From: an uncultured Peptococcaceae bacterium
Lineage (GTDB): Bacteria; Bacillota; Peptococcia; Peptococcales; Peptococcaceae
Reading direction: 5' to 3'
Length of the DNA stretch: 17,178 nt
NCBI GenBank assembly: GCA_902496505.1
Contig: CABVBB010000003.1
Span: 1-17,178 of the forward strand
The notes beneath the pieces were generated by a model that did not search any database, was not told the origin of the DNA, and saw only the letters and a program-made list of their open reading frames with translations. The translations under genes and the position numbers were made by a program. Positions 1 to 6,165 of the stretch are shown one piece after another; the first letter of the stretch is position 1, and every line of letters starts with the position of its first letter.

Positions 1-1
1 A

Positions 2-1999
2 TTAGGTGTGGACGGCATGGATCCGCGGGTGACCAAGCTGTACATGGATCAGGGGCTTTTGCCCAATATTGCCCGCTTTGTGCAAAATGGTTCGGCTCGG
101 GAAGGGCTCAATATGCTCGGGTCCAATCCCACCATCACGCCGCCCTTGTGGACGACGCTTTCCACTGGCGCTGAGCCGAGGACGCACGGTATCACCTGCT
201 TTTGGAACCAGCATCCGGACAAATTGGATACTGCTATTTACAATCTGGACTCTCGGATGTGCAAGGCAGAGCCTATTTGGAACGTGACTACAGAAGCCGG
301 CAAAAAAACGCTGGTCTGGCATTGGCCGGGCTGCTCCTGGCCTCCGACCTCAGACAGTCCCGATCTGCACGTCGTCGACGGGATGCAGCCAGCCTTCGTC
401 AATATGGCCACAGCCAATGTTGACAGCGATAAGCGGCTCTATGCCTCAGAGGAGCTCCAGGAACTGCGCTACCAAAAGGCAGGCGCGGCCGCAGACAATG
501 GCTCTGGCTGCATCATGACCGACTTGGGCGAAGAATTACAGGGCACAGAGGGCGGCAGCGGCGCTGATGCCTGCAACAATATCATGACCGGTGCTAAAGA
601 GACCCGCAACATCATCTTCGATCATTACGACGGCGAGCTGGCTTTCTCCAAAAATCCCTGCGACGCCATTTATTCGCCCATCACAGCCGCCAAAAATTGG
701 GCAGAAGCGCCCGCAGACGCCAAAGAATGCACCCTGCTCTTTTTTGACGGGCAAATGCGCCGTCCCTGCCTGATCACCAAAAACGAGCATGGTATCTATG
801 ACACCGTTTCTATGTACAGATCCAAAAAAGAGATGCAGCTCATCGTATCGCTCAAGGTAGGCGAGTCTGCCTTCTGCGTCGTGGACGAAATGGTCATCGA
901 CGGCACAGTGACCCCCATTTCCCGCAGCTACCGCCTGCATGAACTGGCTGAAGACGGCAGCAAATTGTTCCTGTGGTCCGGCATTGCTTACGATCTGACC
1001 AAGGACAGCTGCTGGCATCCCAAATCCTTGTATCAGGAAGTCATCAAAAACGTGGGACTGATCCCGACCAAAGGCATCGCCGGCAGCCAATCCGAAGGCG
1101 ATGCGCAAATGTCGCTGAAATTTTGGGAGACTTATCTAAACTGGCAGTCAGACGCTATTTTGTATTTGCTCAAAGAGCACGGCTACAGCGCCATCTTCAC
1201 CCACGTGCACAATATCGACTCTGACGGTCACGGCCGCTTCCAATACATCAAGCCCGAGCTGCGCGAAAACAACGGCTTGACCACCGAATTTTATAAAGCC
1301 TATCGTCAGAAAGCCTACCAGCTGACCGACGCTTATCTGGGAAAATTCGCCCATCTTTTGGACGAAGGCTGGACCATCCTGGTCGTCTCTGACCACGGGA
1401 TCATCATTCCCACAGAAGATTTCACCCCGATCATCGGCGACGGCTTCGGTCTGTCCGTACCCGTCATGCGTGAACTGGGCTACACCGTGATGAAAAAAGA
1501 CGAAAACGGCAATGACATCAAAGAGATCGATTGGAGCAAGACCCGCGCTGTGCAGATTCACAGCACCTATATCTATCTCAATATCAAAGGCCGCAATCCC
1601 GAAGGCATCGTCGATCCGGCGGATCAATACGATCTGGAGACGCAGATCATCTCCGATCTCTACAACTACCGCGAAAACGGCCGGCGGGTGATCTCCATCG
1701 CCCTGCGCAACAAAGACGCCATTGCCTTTGGCTACGGCGGCGAGGGTATGGGCGATATCGTCTTCTTCGTCGAAGAAGGCTACAACCGGCCGCATGGCGA
1801 CGCATTGTCCACCTTTAGGGGTGCCTACGACAGCTCTGTTTCCCCAATCTTTATCGCTGTTGGCCAGGGTGTCAAGAAGGGCTACACCATCCAGCGTTAT
1901 ATCAAGCAGATCGATGTGACCCCCACCGTCGCCACCCTGCTGGGCGTGCGGATGCCCGCTCAGTGTGAAGGTGCTCCCATGTACCAGATCTTCCAATAA
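2..1999 (+). CDS. Type I phosphodiesterase / nucleotide pyrophosphatase-like protein (5' end missing)
   Basis: Alkaline-phosphatase-superfamily metal-dependent hydrolase, probably acting on phosphodiester or phosphomonoester bonds; the substrate cannot be read from the sequence. The frame is open from base 2 (Leu-Gly-Val-Asp-Gly-Met-Asp), so the true start lies upstream. The VDGMDP segment is the N-terminal metal-binding Asp motif. NPTITPPLWTTLSTG carries the expected Thr nucleophile, followed by the family-typical EPRTHGI. Later come HNIDSDGHGR (metal Asp and His), VVSDHG (Asp-His pair) and RPHGD. The C-terminal QIDVTPTVATLLGVRMP segment is the usual end of these enzymes. At least 665 residues are present, longer than the bare catalytic domain, with an inserted region at about residues 130-330 that I do not recognise. 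No membrane segment is seen in the visible part. It is convergent with the MFS gene across a shared terminator. Family assignment is secure, the exact activity is not. Confidence 0.85.
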   Translation, partial: LGVDGMDPRVTKLYMDQGLLPNIARFVQNGSAREGLNMLGSNPTITPPLWTTLSTGAEPRTHGITCFWNQHPDKLDTAIYNLDSRMCKAEPIWNVTTEAGKKTLVWHWPGCSWPPTSDSPDLHVVDGMQPAFVNMATANVDSDKRLYASEELQELRYQKAGAAADNGSGCIMTDLGEELQGTEGGSGADACNNIMTGAKETRNIIFDHYDGELAFSKNPCDAIYSPITAAKNWAEAPADAKECTLLFFDGQMRRPCLITKNEHGIYDTVSMYRSKKEMQLIVSLKVGESAFCVVDEMVIDGTVTPISRSYRLHELAEDGSKLFLWSGIAYDLTKDSCWHPKSLYQEVIKNVGLIPTKGIAGSQSEGDAQMSLKFWETYLNWQSDAILYLLKEHGYSAIFTHVHNIDSDGHGRFQYIKPELRENNGLTTEFYKAYRQKAYQLTDAYLGKFAHLLDEGWTILVVSDHGIIIPTEDFTPIIGDGFGLSVPVMRELGYTVMKKDENGNDIKEIDWSKTRAVQIHSTYIYLNIKGRNPEGIVDPADQYDLETQIISDLYNYRENGRRVISIALRNKDAIAFGYGGEGMGDIVFFVEEGYNRPHGDALSTFRGAYDSSVSPIFIAVGQGVKKGYTIQRYIKQIDVTPTVATLLGVRMPAQCEGAPMYQIFQ

Positions 2000-2009
2000 A
2001 GCATATAAA

Positions 2010-2050
2010 AAAAAGACCATCGCAGCCTTTGTTGCTGCGGTGGTCTTTTT
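2010..2050. terminator. Bidirectional Rho-independent terminator between phosphodiesterase and MFS genes
   Basis: A 17-bp stem (2010-2026 pairs with 2034-2050, one G-T wobble) with a 7-base loop. It is flanked by an A-run on the left and a T-run on the right, so it can terminate both convergent transcripts. It begins 11 bases after one stop codon and ends 5 bases before the other gene's stop. Confidence 0.92.
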
Positions 2051-2054
2051 GACG

Positions 2055-3464
2055 TTAGGCATGACGGCGGTTCGGCAGTTGGTGCACCTTGAGCAAGGTC
2101 AGCACCAGCGCGATCGCCGATAAAAGCGTCGCTACAGTAAAGGCCGCATTGATGCCGGCCAGTGTTGCTTCAGTGGGAGCGCCAGCGGTCAGGCGGCTGT
2201 TGGTCACCATCGTCATCACCGTGACCATGATAGCCGTGCCGATGGAGCCGGCGACCTGGCGCGCGGTATTGTTGATGGCATTGCCGTGGGCGATCAGATC
2301 ATAAGAGAGCGCATTGATGCCCCAGGTATTGATCGGCATATTGGCCATAGACATGCCCAATTCACGGATGGTGAAGAGCAGACACAGCGTCAGGAAACTG
2401 CGGCCCGTGGTCAAAAAGCAGAAGCAGCCCGTGGTCAGCGTCATCATGGTAAAGCCAGTGATGGCCAGCACCCGCGGCCCGAAGCGGTCGAAGAGCATGC
2501 CGGTGATCGGGCTCATGATGCCCATGAGGATCGCGCCCGGCAGCATCAAAAGCCCCGACTGCATCGCGCCATAGCCCAAGACATCCTGCAAATAGATCGG
2601 GAAGATCAGCGTACCGGCGATGAGTGCGCAGTTATTGATCATACTGAGCACAGTGGCGTAAGAAAAGACCGGCGAGCGCAGTGCCTTGAGATTCAAAAGC
2701 GGCGCTTCCAAATGATTCTGCCGCCGGATGAAGAAGACCAGTCCCACTGCGCCGATGGCTAAGGGCGCCAGCGTGATCACGCGCAGCCAGCCGCCCGCTG
2801 CTTCGCTGAAGCCGTAGAGCAGTCCGCCGAAGGCCACTGTAGACAGCGCCACCGACGGCCAATCCAAACGAGACGGCACGGCTTCGCCCACATTTTTCAG
2901 GAACACGGCGGCGAACAGGATATCCACCACCACCAGCGGGATCAGGCAGCGGAAAATATAATGCCAGCTCCACTGATCAACGACCCAGCCCGAAAATGTC
3001 GGCCCGATAGCCGGCGCAAAGGCGATGACGATACCCACCAGCCCCATTGCGATGCCGCGTTTTTCCACCGGGAAAAGCCGCATCATCGTCACCGAGCCCA
3101 GAGGCATCTGGATGCCCGCGCCAAACGCCTGCAGGATACGCGCTAAAAGCAAGAGCGGAAAAGTCGGCGCAAAGCCCGCCAGGATCGTGCCCAGACAAAA
3201 GACGCACATAGACGTCAGAAACAATGCCCGCGTGGAAAAACGATCGATCAGATACGCCGTGATCGGCACCATGATGCCATTGACCAGCATGAAGCCCGTC
3301 GTCAGCCATTGGCCCAGACTGGCCGTGATGCCAAAATCCCGCATGATGCTCGGCAAAGCCGGTGACAGGATGGTCTGATTCAAAATCGTGATGAAGCCGC
3401 CCGAAATGATGATGGCGATGATAAAGAAGCTGTCCTTAGACAGCCAGCGTGCAGGTGCACTCAT
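2055..3464 (-). CDS. MFS drug efflux transporter, DHA2 (EmrB/QacA, LmrB-like) family
   Basis: Inner-membrane proton-coupled multidrug exporter by family. The 469-residue length and hydrophobic profile fit a 14-TM DHA2 protein. TM1 has the LNQTILSPALP version of the family's D1 motif; Asn instead of Asp is usual in the LmrB-like branch. The loop 2-3 motif A region reads LIDRFSTRALF, and TM5 carries the antiporter motif C region (APAIGPTFSGW, then WSWHYIF). Start: the frame stays open 50 codons further upstream, but the ATG at 3464 is preceded by GAGGGAGG at good spacing, and the extra residues are not membrane-like and overlap a leader hairpin. Transcription should start from the promoter at 3627-3655, leaving a leader of about 155 nt. 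No regulator gene is adjacent. Drug specificity cannot be predicted. Confidence 0.9.
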   Translation of the reverse strand: MSAPARWLSKDSFFIIAIIISGGFITILNQTILSPALPSIMRDFGITASLGQWLTTGFMLVNGIMVPITAYLIDRFSTRALFLTSMCVFCLGTILAGFAPTFPLLLLARILQAFGAGIQMPLGSVTMMRLFPVEKRGIAMGLVGIVIAFAPAIGPTFSGWVVDQWSWHYIFRCLIPLVVVDILFAAVFLKNVGEAVPSRLDWPSVALSTVAFGGLLYGFSEAAGGWLRVITLAPLAIGAVGLVFFIRRQNHLEAPLLNLKALRSPVFSYATVLSMINNCALIAGTLIFPIYLQDVLGYGAMQSGLLMLPGAILMGIMSPITGMLFDRFGPRVLAITGFTMMTLTTGCFCFLTTGRSFLTLCLLFTIRELGMSMANMPINTWGINALSYDLIAHGNAINNTARQVAGSIGTAIMVTVMTMVTNSRLTAGAPTEATLAGINAAFTVATLLSAIALVLTLLKVHQLPNRRHA

Positions 3465-3527
3465 TATGTATTCCTCCCTCAGAAAAATAAGTTGAAAGTA
3501 AACTCTGCCATTTTCCCCCAGTCCGTC

Positions 3528-3582
3528 AAAAAGAGCAGCCCTCATCTCCGGCGCAGAGGCTGCAGCTGCCAGAGATAGGGCT
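3528..3582 (-). promoter_or_regulatory. Attenuator-like hairpin in the MFS leader
   Basis: Read leftward, AGCCCT-ATCTC-T-GGC pairs with GCC-G-GAGAT-(C)-AGGGCT (one bulge, one G-U), followed after four bases by five T. It lies between the predicted transcription start (about 3620) and the MFS ATG (3464), so it would act as a premature terminator in the leader. Whether it is conditional is inference. No obvious leader peptide with its own ribosome binding site was found. Confidence 0.5.
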
Positions 3583-3626
3583 GGTAAAGTCGAGGCCATA
3601 TGGAAAAACAGCAATGATGTTTCTCT

Positions 3627-3655
3627 ATTATAGAAGGAAATAGTTGTGATGTCAA
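3627..3655 (-). promoter_or_regulatory. Consensus sigma-A promoter for the MFS gene
   Basis: Leftward, TTGACA (3655-3650), a 17-bp spacer, then TATAAT (3632-3627). Both hexamers match the consensus perfectly, which is typical of promoters held down by a repressor. The inverted repeat at 3637-3662 covers the -35 element and most of the spacer. Confidence 0.85.
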
Positions 3656-3662
3656 CTATTTC
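3637..3662. promoter_or_regulatory. Probable repressor operator (10-bp perfect inverted repeat)
   Basis: GAAATAGTTG at 3637-3646 and its exact complement CAACTATTTC at 3653-3662, separated by six bases. It overlaps the -35 box of the MFS promoter. TAGTTG-N-CAACTA dyads of this kind are common targets of MarR-type repressors, but which regulator binds here is unknown; none is encoded next to it. Confidence 0.7.
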
Positions 3663-3721
3663 TGCGGCGCAGGCCGATTTTTTTATTCAACCAGCCGTTT
3701 AATGCGACGCTTCCCCGCCCG

Positions 3722-3730
3722 TGCTATACT
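3722..3730 (+). promoter_or_regulatory. Extended -10 promoter for the small basic protein
   Basis: TGCTATACT: a TATACT -10 preceded by TG at the extended -10 position. No good -35 hexamer lies 16-18 bp upstream. It sits about 30 bp before the start codon, between the divergent MFS promoter and the small gene. Confidence 0.5.
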
Positions 3731-3760
3731 CTAGGCAAACGAACAAAAGGAGTGTCCGTG

Positions 3761-3934
3761 ATGGAACGATTCATCCCCTATGACAAACTGTCCAAAAAAG
3801 CCCAGCGCGCCATCAATAACGCTCGCCGCCGCAGCTGGGGCGAACTTGACCCCACCACCCGCAAGCCCCCCAACCCCCGCGCCTACAACCGCCAAAAAGC
3901 CCAGCGTCGTGATCCTGACGCTGGGCTTTTATGA
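3761..3934 (+). CDS. Small basic protein of unknown function (57 aa), gene end embedded in a terminator
   Basis: Start at ATG 3761 with AAAAGGAG eight bases upstream; a GTG at 3752 overlaps that ribosome binding site and is rejected. The protein is rich in Arg, Lys, Asn and Pro, has no membrane segment and no cysteine, and has a short hydrophobic N-terminus (MERFIPYDKLSKKAQ) then a basic tail (NPRAYNRQKAQRR). It reminds me of uncharacterised small proteins in Clostridia, but I cannot verify this. A perfect 14-bp terminator-like hairpin starts within codon 45 and ends one base before the stop codon, so a transcript ended there would lack, or barely contain, the stop. That layout is known for the ribosome-rescue factors ArfA (E. 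coli) and BrfA (B. subtilis); the functional parallel here is inference only. A nucleic-acid- or ribosome-binding role is plausible from charge alone. Confidence 0.65.
   Translation: MERFIPYDKLSKKAQRAINNARRRSWGELDPTTRKPPNPRAYNRQKAQRRDPDAGLL
3895..3930 (+). terminator. Terminator-like hairpin inside the 3' end of the small gene
   Basis: AAAAGCCCAGCGTC (3895-3908) pairs perfectly with GACGCTGGGCTTTT (3917-3930) around an 8-base loop. The T tract is only four bases before ATGATGG, so termination strength is uncertain. The stop codon of the small gene (3932-3934) lies just beyond it. Confidence 0.7.
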
Positions 3935-4004
3935 TGGAGAAGAAGACTATTAGTAAGCGAAAAATACAGGCTGTTCATCGGCAGGAAACAGCAAAATTTG
4001 ACCC

Positions 4005-4033
4005 TTGACAGCAGGGGCTAATTTAGACATAAT
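4005..4033 (+). promoter_or_regulatory. Sigma-A promoter for the DAACS symporter
   Basis: TTGACA (4005-4010), 17-bp spacer, CATAAT (4028-4033). The predicted start near 4040 leaves a leader of about 70 nt before the ATG at 4110. I see no operator or riboswitch in that leader. Confidence 0.75.
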
Positions 4034-4109
4034 ATATAAGTCTGCGACGCGTGCACATCTTTACACAACACGAGCACAAAATGACACGAAGAAAGGTGGA
4101 ACTCTTATC

Positions 4110-5309
4110 ATGCAAGATCGCAAACGTAAGCTGGGCTTAGTGCCTCGGCTGATCTTAGGCATCATTGCCGGTATTTTGATCGGTGCTTTTTTACCAGAAG
4201 TGCTGGTGCGGGTACTGGTGACCTTTGCCTCTTTATTTGCGGCGTTTTTGAAATTTGTCATCCCGTTCATTATTCTGGCCTTCGTTATCTGCGGTATCGC
4301 CGACCTCACCCATGGGGCAGGCAAGCTTTTGGGGCTGACTACAGGTATCGCTTATGGCTCGACTATTTTGGCGGCGCTTTTTGCGCTCACTGTGGCCAGT
4401 GCTGTTTTCCCGAAATGGCTGGGCACGGAAAATGGTGCGCTTATCGGCGATCCCAATGCCGGGATGGTCGATCCGTATTTTACCATCCCGTTGGCACCGA
4501 TGTTTGACGTTACGGCGGCGATCATCTTTGCCTTCATGATGGGCTTGGGCATTGCGGCGCTCAGAGCGCACGGCCGAGGCGATACGCTTTATATGCTCTG
4601 CGAGGATTTTCAGGAGATCATCAAAAGCGTGCTGGCGACCATTATCATTCCGCTGTTACCTATCTATATCGCCGGTACCTTTGCCAATATCACCTATTCT
4701 GGTCAGGTCTTCGTCATCCTGGGATTATTGTGGAAGGTCTTCTGCCTGGTGATCCCGCTGCATTTCATTTATCTGGCCTTTATGTTCGTCACAGCAGGTC
4801 TCATCGGCGGCAAAAATCCGCTGACGCTGATCAAAAATCAGGCCGCAGGCTATGTGACCGCGCTGGGTACGCAGTCCTCCGCAGCCACTATCCCGGTCAA
4901 TGTGCAGTGCGCTGAGAAAAACGGCGTTTCCCGCCAGATCCGCGAATTCGTCGTGCCGCTGTGCGCGACCATCCATTTGGCCGGCAGCATCATTTCGCTG
5001 ACCTGCTTTTCTGTAGCGATCCTGTTGATGAACGGCATGGATCATTCGCTGGGCATCATGCTGCCCTTCCTCTTGGTCTTGGGCGTAGCCATGGTCGCTG
5101 CTCCGGGTGCTCCCGGCGGTGCAGTCATGAGTGCGCTGCCCTTCCTGCCAATGATCGGCATTGCTACTGACAGCGCAATGGCCAGCCTGATGATCGCGCT
5201 CTACCTCACCCAAGACAGCTTCGGCACCGCTGCCAATGTCTCTGGTGACAATGCTATCGCGGTGATCATCGATACGATCTATGGCCGCTGGAGCAAAAAA
5301 GCAGCATAA
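4110..5309 (+). CDS. Dicarboxylate/amino acid:cation symporter (DAACS family)
   Basis: Secondary transporter of the glutamate/serine/C4-dicarboxylate symporter family, importing its substrate with H+ or Na+. 399 residues, slightly short for the family, with a hydrophobic pattern fitting eight helices plus two re-entrant hairpins. The HP1 serine motif is TQSSAATIPV, HP2 contains AAPGAPGGAV, and helix 8 reads QDSFGTAANVSGD. In helix 8 the residues matching GltPh Asp394, Asn401 and Asp405 are present, but the position of Arg397, which binds the acidic side chain in glutamate/aspartate transporters, is Gly. This favours a neutral or otherwise non-acidic substrate. Start chosen at ATG 4110 behind GAAAGGTGG; the longer frame runs back through the promoter. 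Monocistronic, between its own promoter and a shared terminator. Confidence 0.9.
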   Translation: MQDRKRKLGLVPRLILGIIAGILIGAFLPEVLVRVLVTFASLFAAFLKFVIPFIILAFVICGIADLTHGAGKLLGLTTGIAYGSTILAALFALTVASAVFPKWLGTENGALIGDPNAGMVDPYFTIPLAPMFDVTAAIIFAFMMGLGIAALRAHGRGDTLYMLCEDFQEIIKSVLATIIIPLLPIYIAGTFANITYSGQVFVILGLLWKVFCLVIPLHFIYLAFMFVTAGLIGGKNPLTLIKNQAAGYVTALGTQSSAATIPVNVQCAEKNGVSRQIREFVVPLCATIHLAGSIISLTCFSVAILLMNGMDHSLGIMLPFLLVLGVAMVAAPGAPGGAVMSALPFLPMIGIATDSAMASLMIALYLTQDSFGTAANVSGDNAIAVIIDTIYGRWSKKAA

Positions 5310-5347
5310 AAAATGGCCTCCTATTTTTATATAGGGGGCCATTTTTT
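5308..5347. terminator. Bidirectional terminator between symporter and SMR genes
   Basis: AAAAAATGGCCTCCTAT (5308-5324) pairs with 5331-5347 with one wobble, flanked by A and T runs on both sides. It overlaps the last bases of the symporter stop codon region and serves the convergent SMR operon too. Confidence 0.9.
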
Positions 5348-5359
5348 TATCCTCAGGGT

Positions 5360-5731
5360 CTAAAGGGTATGGACAGAAGCTGCCAGCACAGTCTCGGCTT
5401 CGGCTTCCTCGGGCTTGTTGGTATTATTGATGAGCACGATACCGCCGATGACCAAGACCAGCGCCAGGATCTTCAGCAAAGACATGCTTTCGTTGAAAAA
5501 GATCAGCCCCAGCACGGCATTGAGCGCGGTGCTCACACCAGACCAGGTAGCGTAGCCGACGGAAAGGGGCAGTGTTCTGAGCGACAGGCTGAAAAAATAA
5601 AAGGCGGCGAAATAGCTGACGATGGCTAAGATCGTCGGCCAGAAAATGGTGAAGCCATCACAGTATTTGAGCATAGCGGAACCCACCAGACCTAAAAGGA
5701 TGGCCAATGTCAAATAGATATATTGTTTCAT
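5360..5731 (-). CDS. Small multidrug resistance (SMR) family protein, subunit lacking the conserved TM1 Glu
   Basis: Four-TM SMR membrane protein, 123 residues, second gene of a two-gene SMR operon. It aligns with EmrE without gaps from residue 1 (MKQYIYLTLAILLGLVGSAM against MNPYIYLGGAILAEVIGTTL), with VGYATWSGV matching the Tyr60/Trp63 drug-site loop. The residue at position 14, the essential proton- and drug-binding Glu of the family, is Gly (codon GGT at 5692-5690). A polar, acidic C-terminal extension of about 20 residues (NKPEEAEAETVLAASVHTL) follows TM4, unusual for SMR proteins of about 105 residues. Start at ATG 5731 behind AAGGAGAG; 14 bases separate it from the upstream SMR stop codon. 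It most likely forms an asymmetric heterodimer with its partner, in which only the partner carries the glutamate; this is inference. Confidence 0.88.
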   Translation of the reverse strand: MKQYIYLTLAILLGLVGSAMLKYCDGFTIFWPTILAIVSYFAAFYFFSLSLRTLPLSVGYATWSGVSTALNAVLGLIFFNESMSLLKILALVLVIGGIVLINNTNKPEEAEAETVLAASVHTL

Positions 5732-5745
5732 CACGTATCTCTCCT

Positions 5746-6057
5746 TCAGCAATTATTGAGCAGGACGATGCCTGCGGTCAAAATAATGACGCCCAAAAAG
5801 CTTTGGCGCGTGATCTTTTCGTGATAGAGCAGCGCTCCGCAAAACAGCGTGAGCACCGTGCCGGCGCCGCACCAAGTGGCGTAGGCCACATTGAGCGACA
5901 GGGTCTTCATTGAAAGCGATATGCTGTAATAAGCCACCATATAGGCGCTCAGGCAAGCCAGTGTGGGCAGCAGACGTTTGAAGCCGTCGGTGAATTTGAG
6001 CAAGCTGGAACCAACGACTTCCGTGACGACAGCGATGGTGAGAAAGAAATAAGCCAT
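5746..6057 (-). CDS. Small multidrug resistance (SMR) family protein, Glu-containing subunit
   Basis: Proton-coupled SMR exporter subunit, 103 residues and four TM helices, the standard family length. The essential TM1 glutamate is present at residue 13 in IAVVTEVVGSSLLKF, and NVAYATWCGAG matches the conserved Tyr/Trp loop of TM3. It is the first gene of the SMR operon. GCAGGAGG lies upstream of the ATG, though spacing to ATG 6057 is fairly short to moderate (about 9-10 bases). Paired SMR genes (EbrAB, YkkCD type) usually act as heterodimers. The operon is driven by the 19-bp-spacer promoter next to the divergent MerR regulator, so cationic drug or toxic metabolite export induced by its own ligand is the likely role. 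Confidence 0.9.
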   Translation of the reverse strand: MAYFFLTIAVVTEVVGSSLLKFTDGFKRLLPTLACLSAYMVAYYSISLSMKTLSLNVAYATWCGAGTVLTLFCGALLYHEKITRQSFLGVIILTAGIVLLNNC

Positions 6058-6105
6058 GATATAGAGACCTCCTGCAAAATAAATACGATCATCTCTTGAA
6101 TGATT

Positions 6106-6136
6106 TTGATCTTGGCTGTATGATAAAGGATATAGT
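6106..6136 (+). promoter_or_regulatory. Possible promoter of the MerR regulator gene
   Basis: TTGATC (6106-6111), 19-bp spacer, TATAGT (6131-6136). The -10 lies inside the dyad at 6130-6144, so the regulator would bind over its own promoter and could autoregulate. The hexamers are imperfect and no alternative is clearly better. Confidence 0.4.
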
Positions 6137-6150
6137 AACTATATTGTCAA
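6120..6150 (-). promoter_or_regulatory. MerR-type promoter of the SMR operon (19-bp spacer)
   Basis: Leftward, TTGACA (6150-6145), a 19-bp spacer, then TATCAT (6125-6120). Normal sigma-A spacing is 17 bp. Overlong 19-bp spacers with a dyad inside are the defining design of promoters activated by MerR-family proteins, which untwist the DNA when ligand-bound. Confidence 0.85.
6130..6144. promoter_or_regulatory. MerR-family operator (dyad inside the spacer)
   Basis: ATATAGT-A-ACTATAT, a perfect 7+7 dyad around one base, lying wholly within the 19-bp spacer of the SMR promoter. Position and size match BmrR/MerR-class operators. Confidence 0.8.
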
Positions 6151-6165
6151 GGAGGATTTTGCAAT

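Noticed and set aside
1148..2062. Long - strand open frame of 304 codons
   Set aside because: Antisense to the phosphodiesterase, crosses its terminator, and shows no domain.
3465..3614. A 50-codon N-terminal extension of the MFS pump
   Set aside because: The extra codons overlap the leader hairpin, have no ribosome binding site at their first ATG, and are not membrane-like. ATG 3464 has GAGGGAGG at correct spacing.
6058..6165. Guanidine riboswitch upstream of the SMR pair
   Set aside because: The gap is short, contains the 19-bp MerR promoter, and shows no paired ACGR-loop hairpins or ykkC-like structure.
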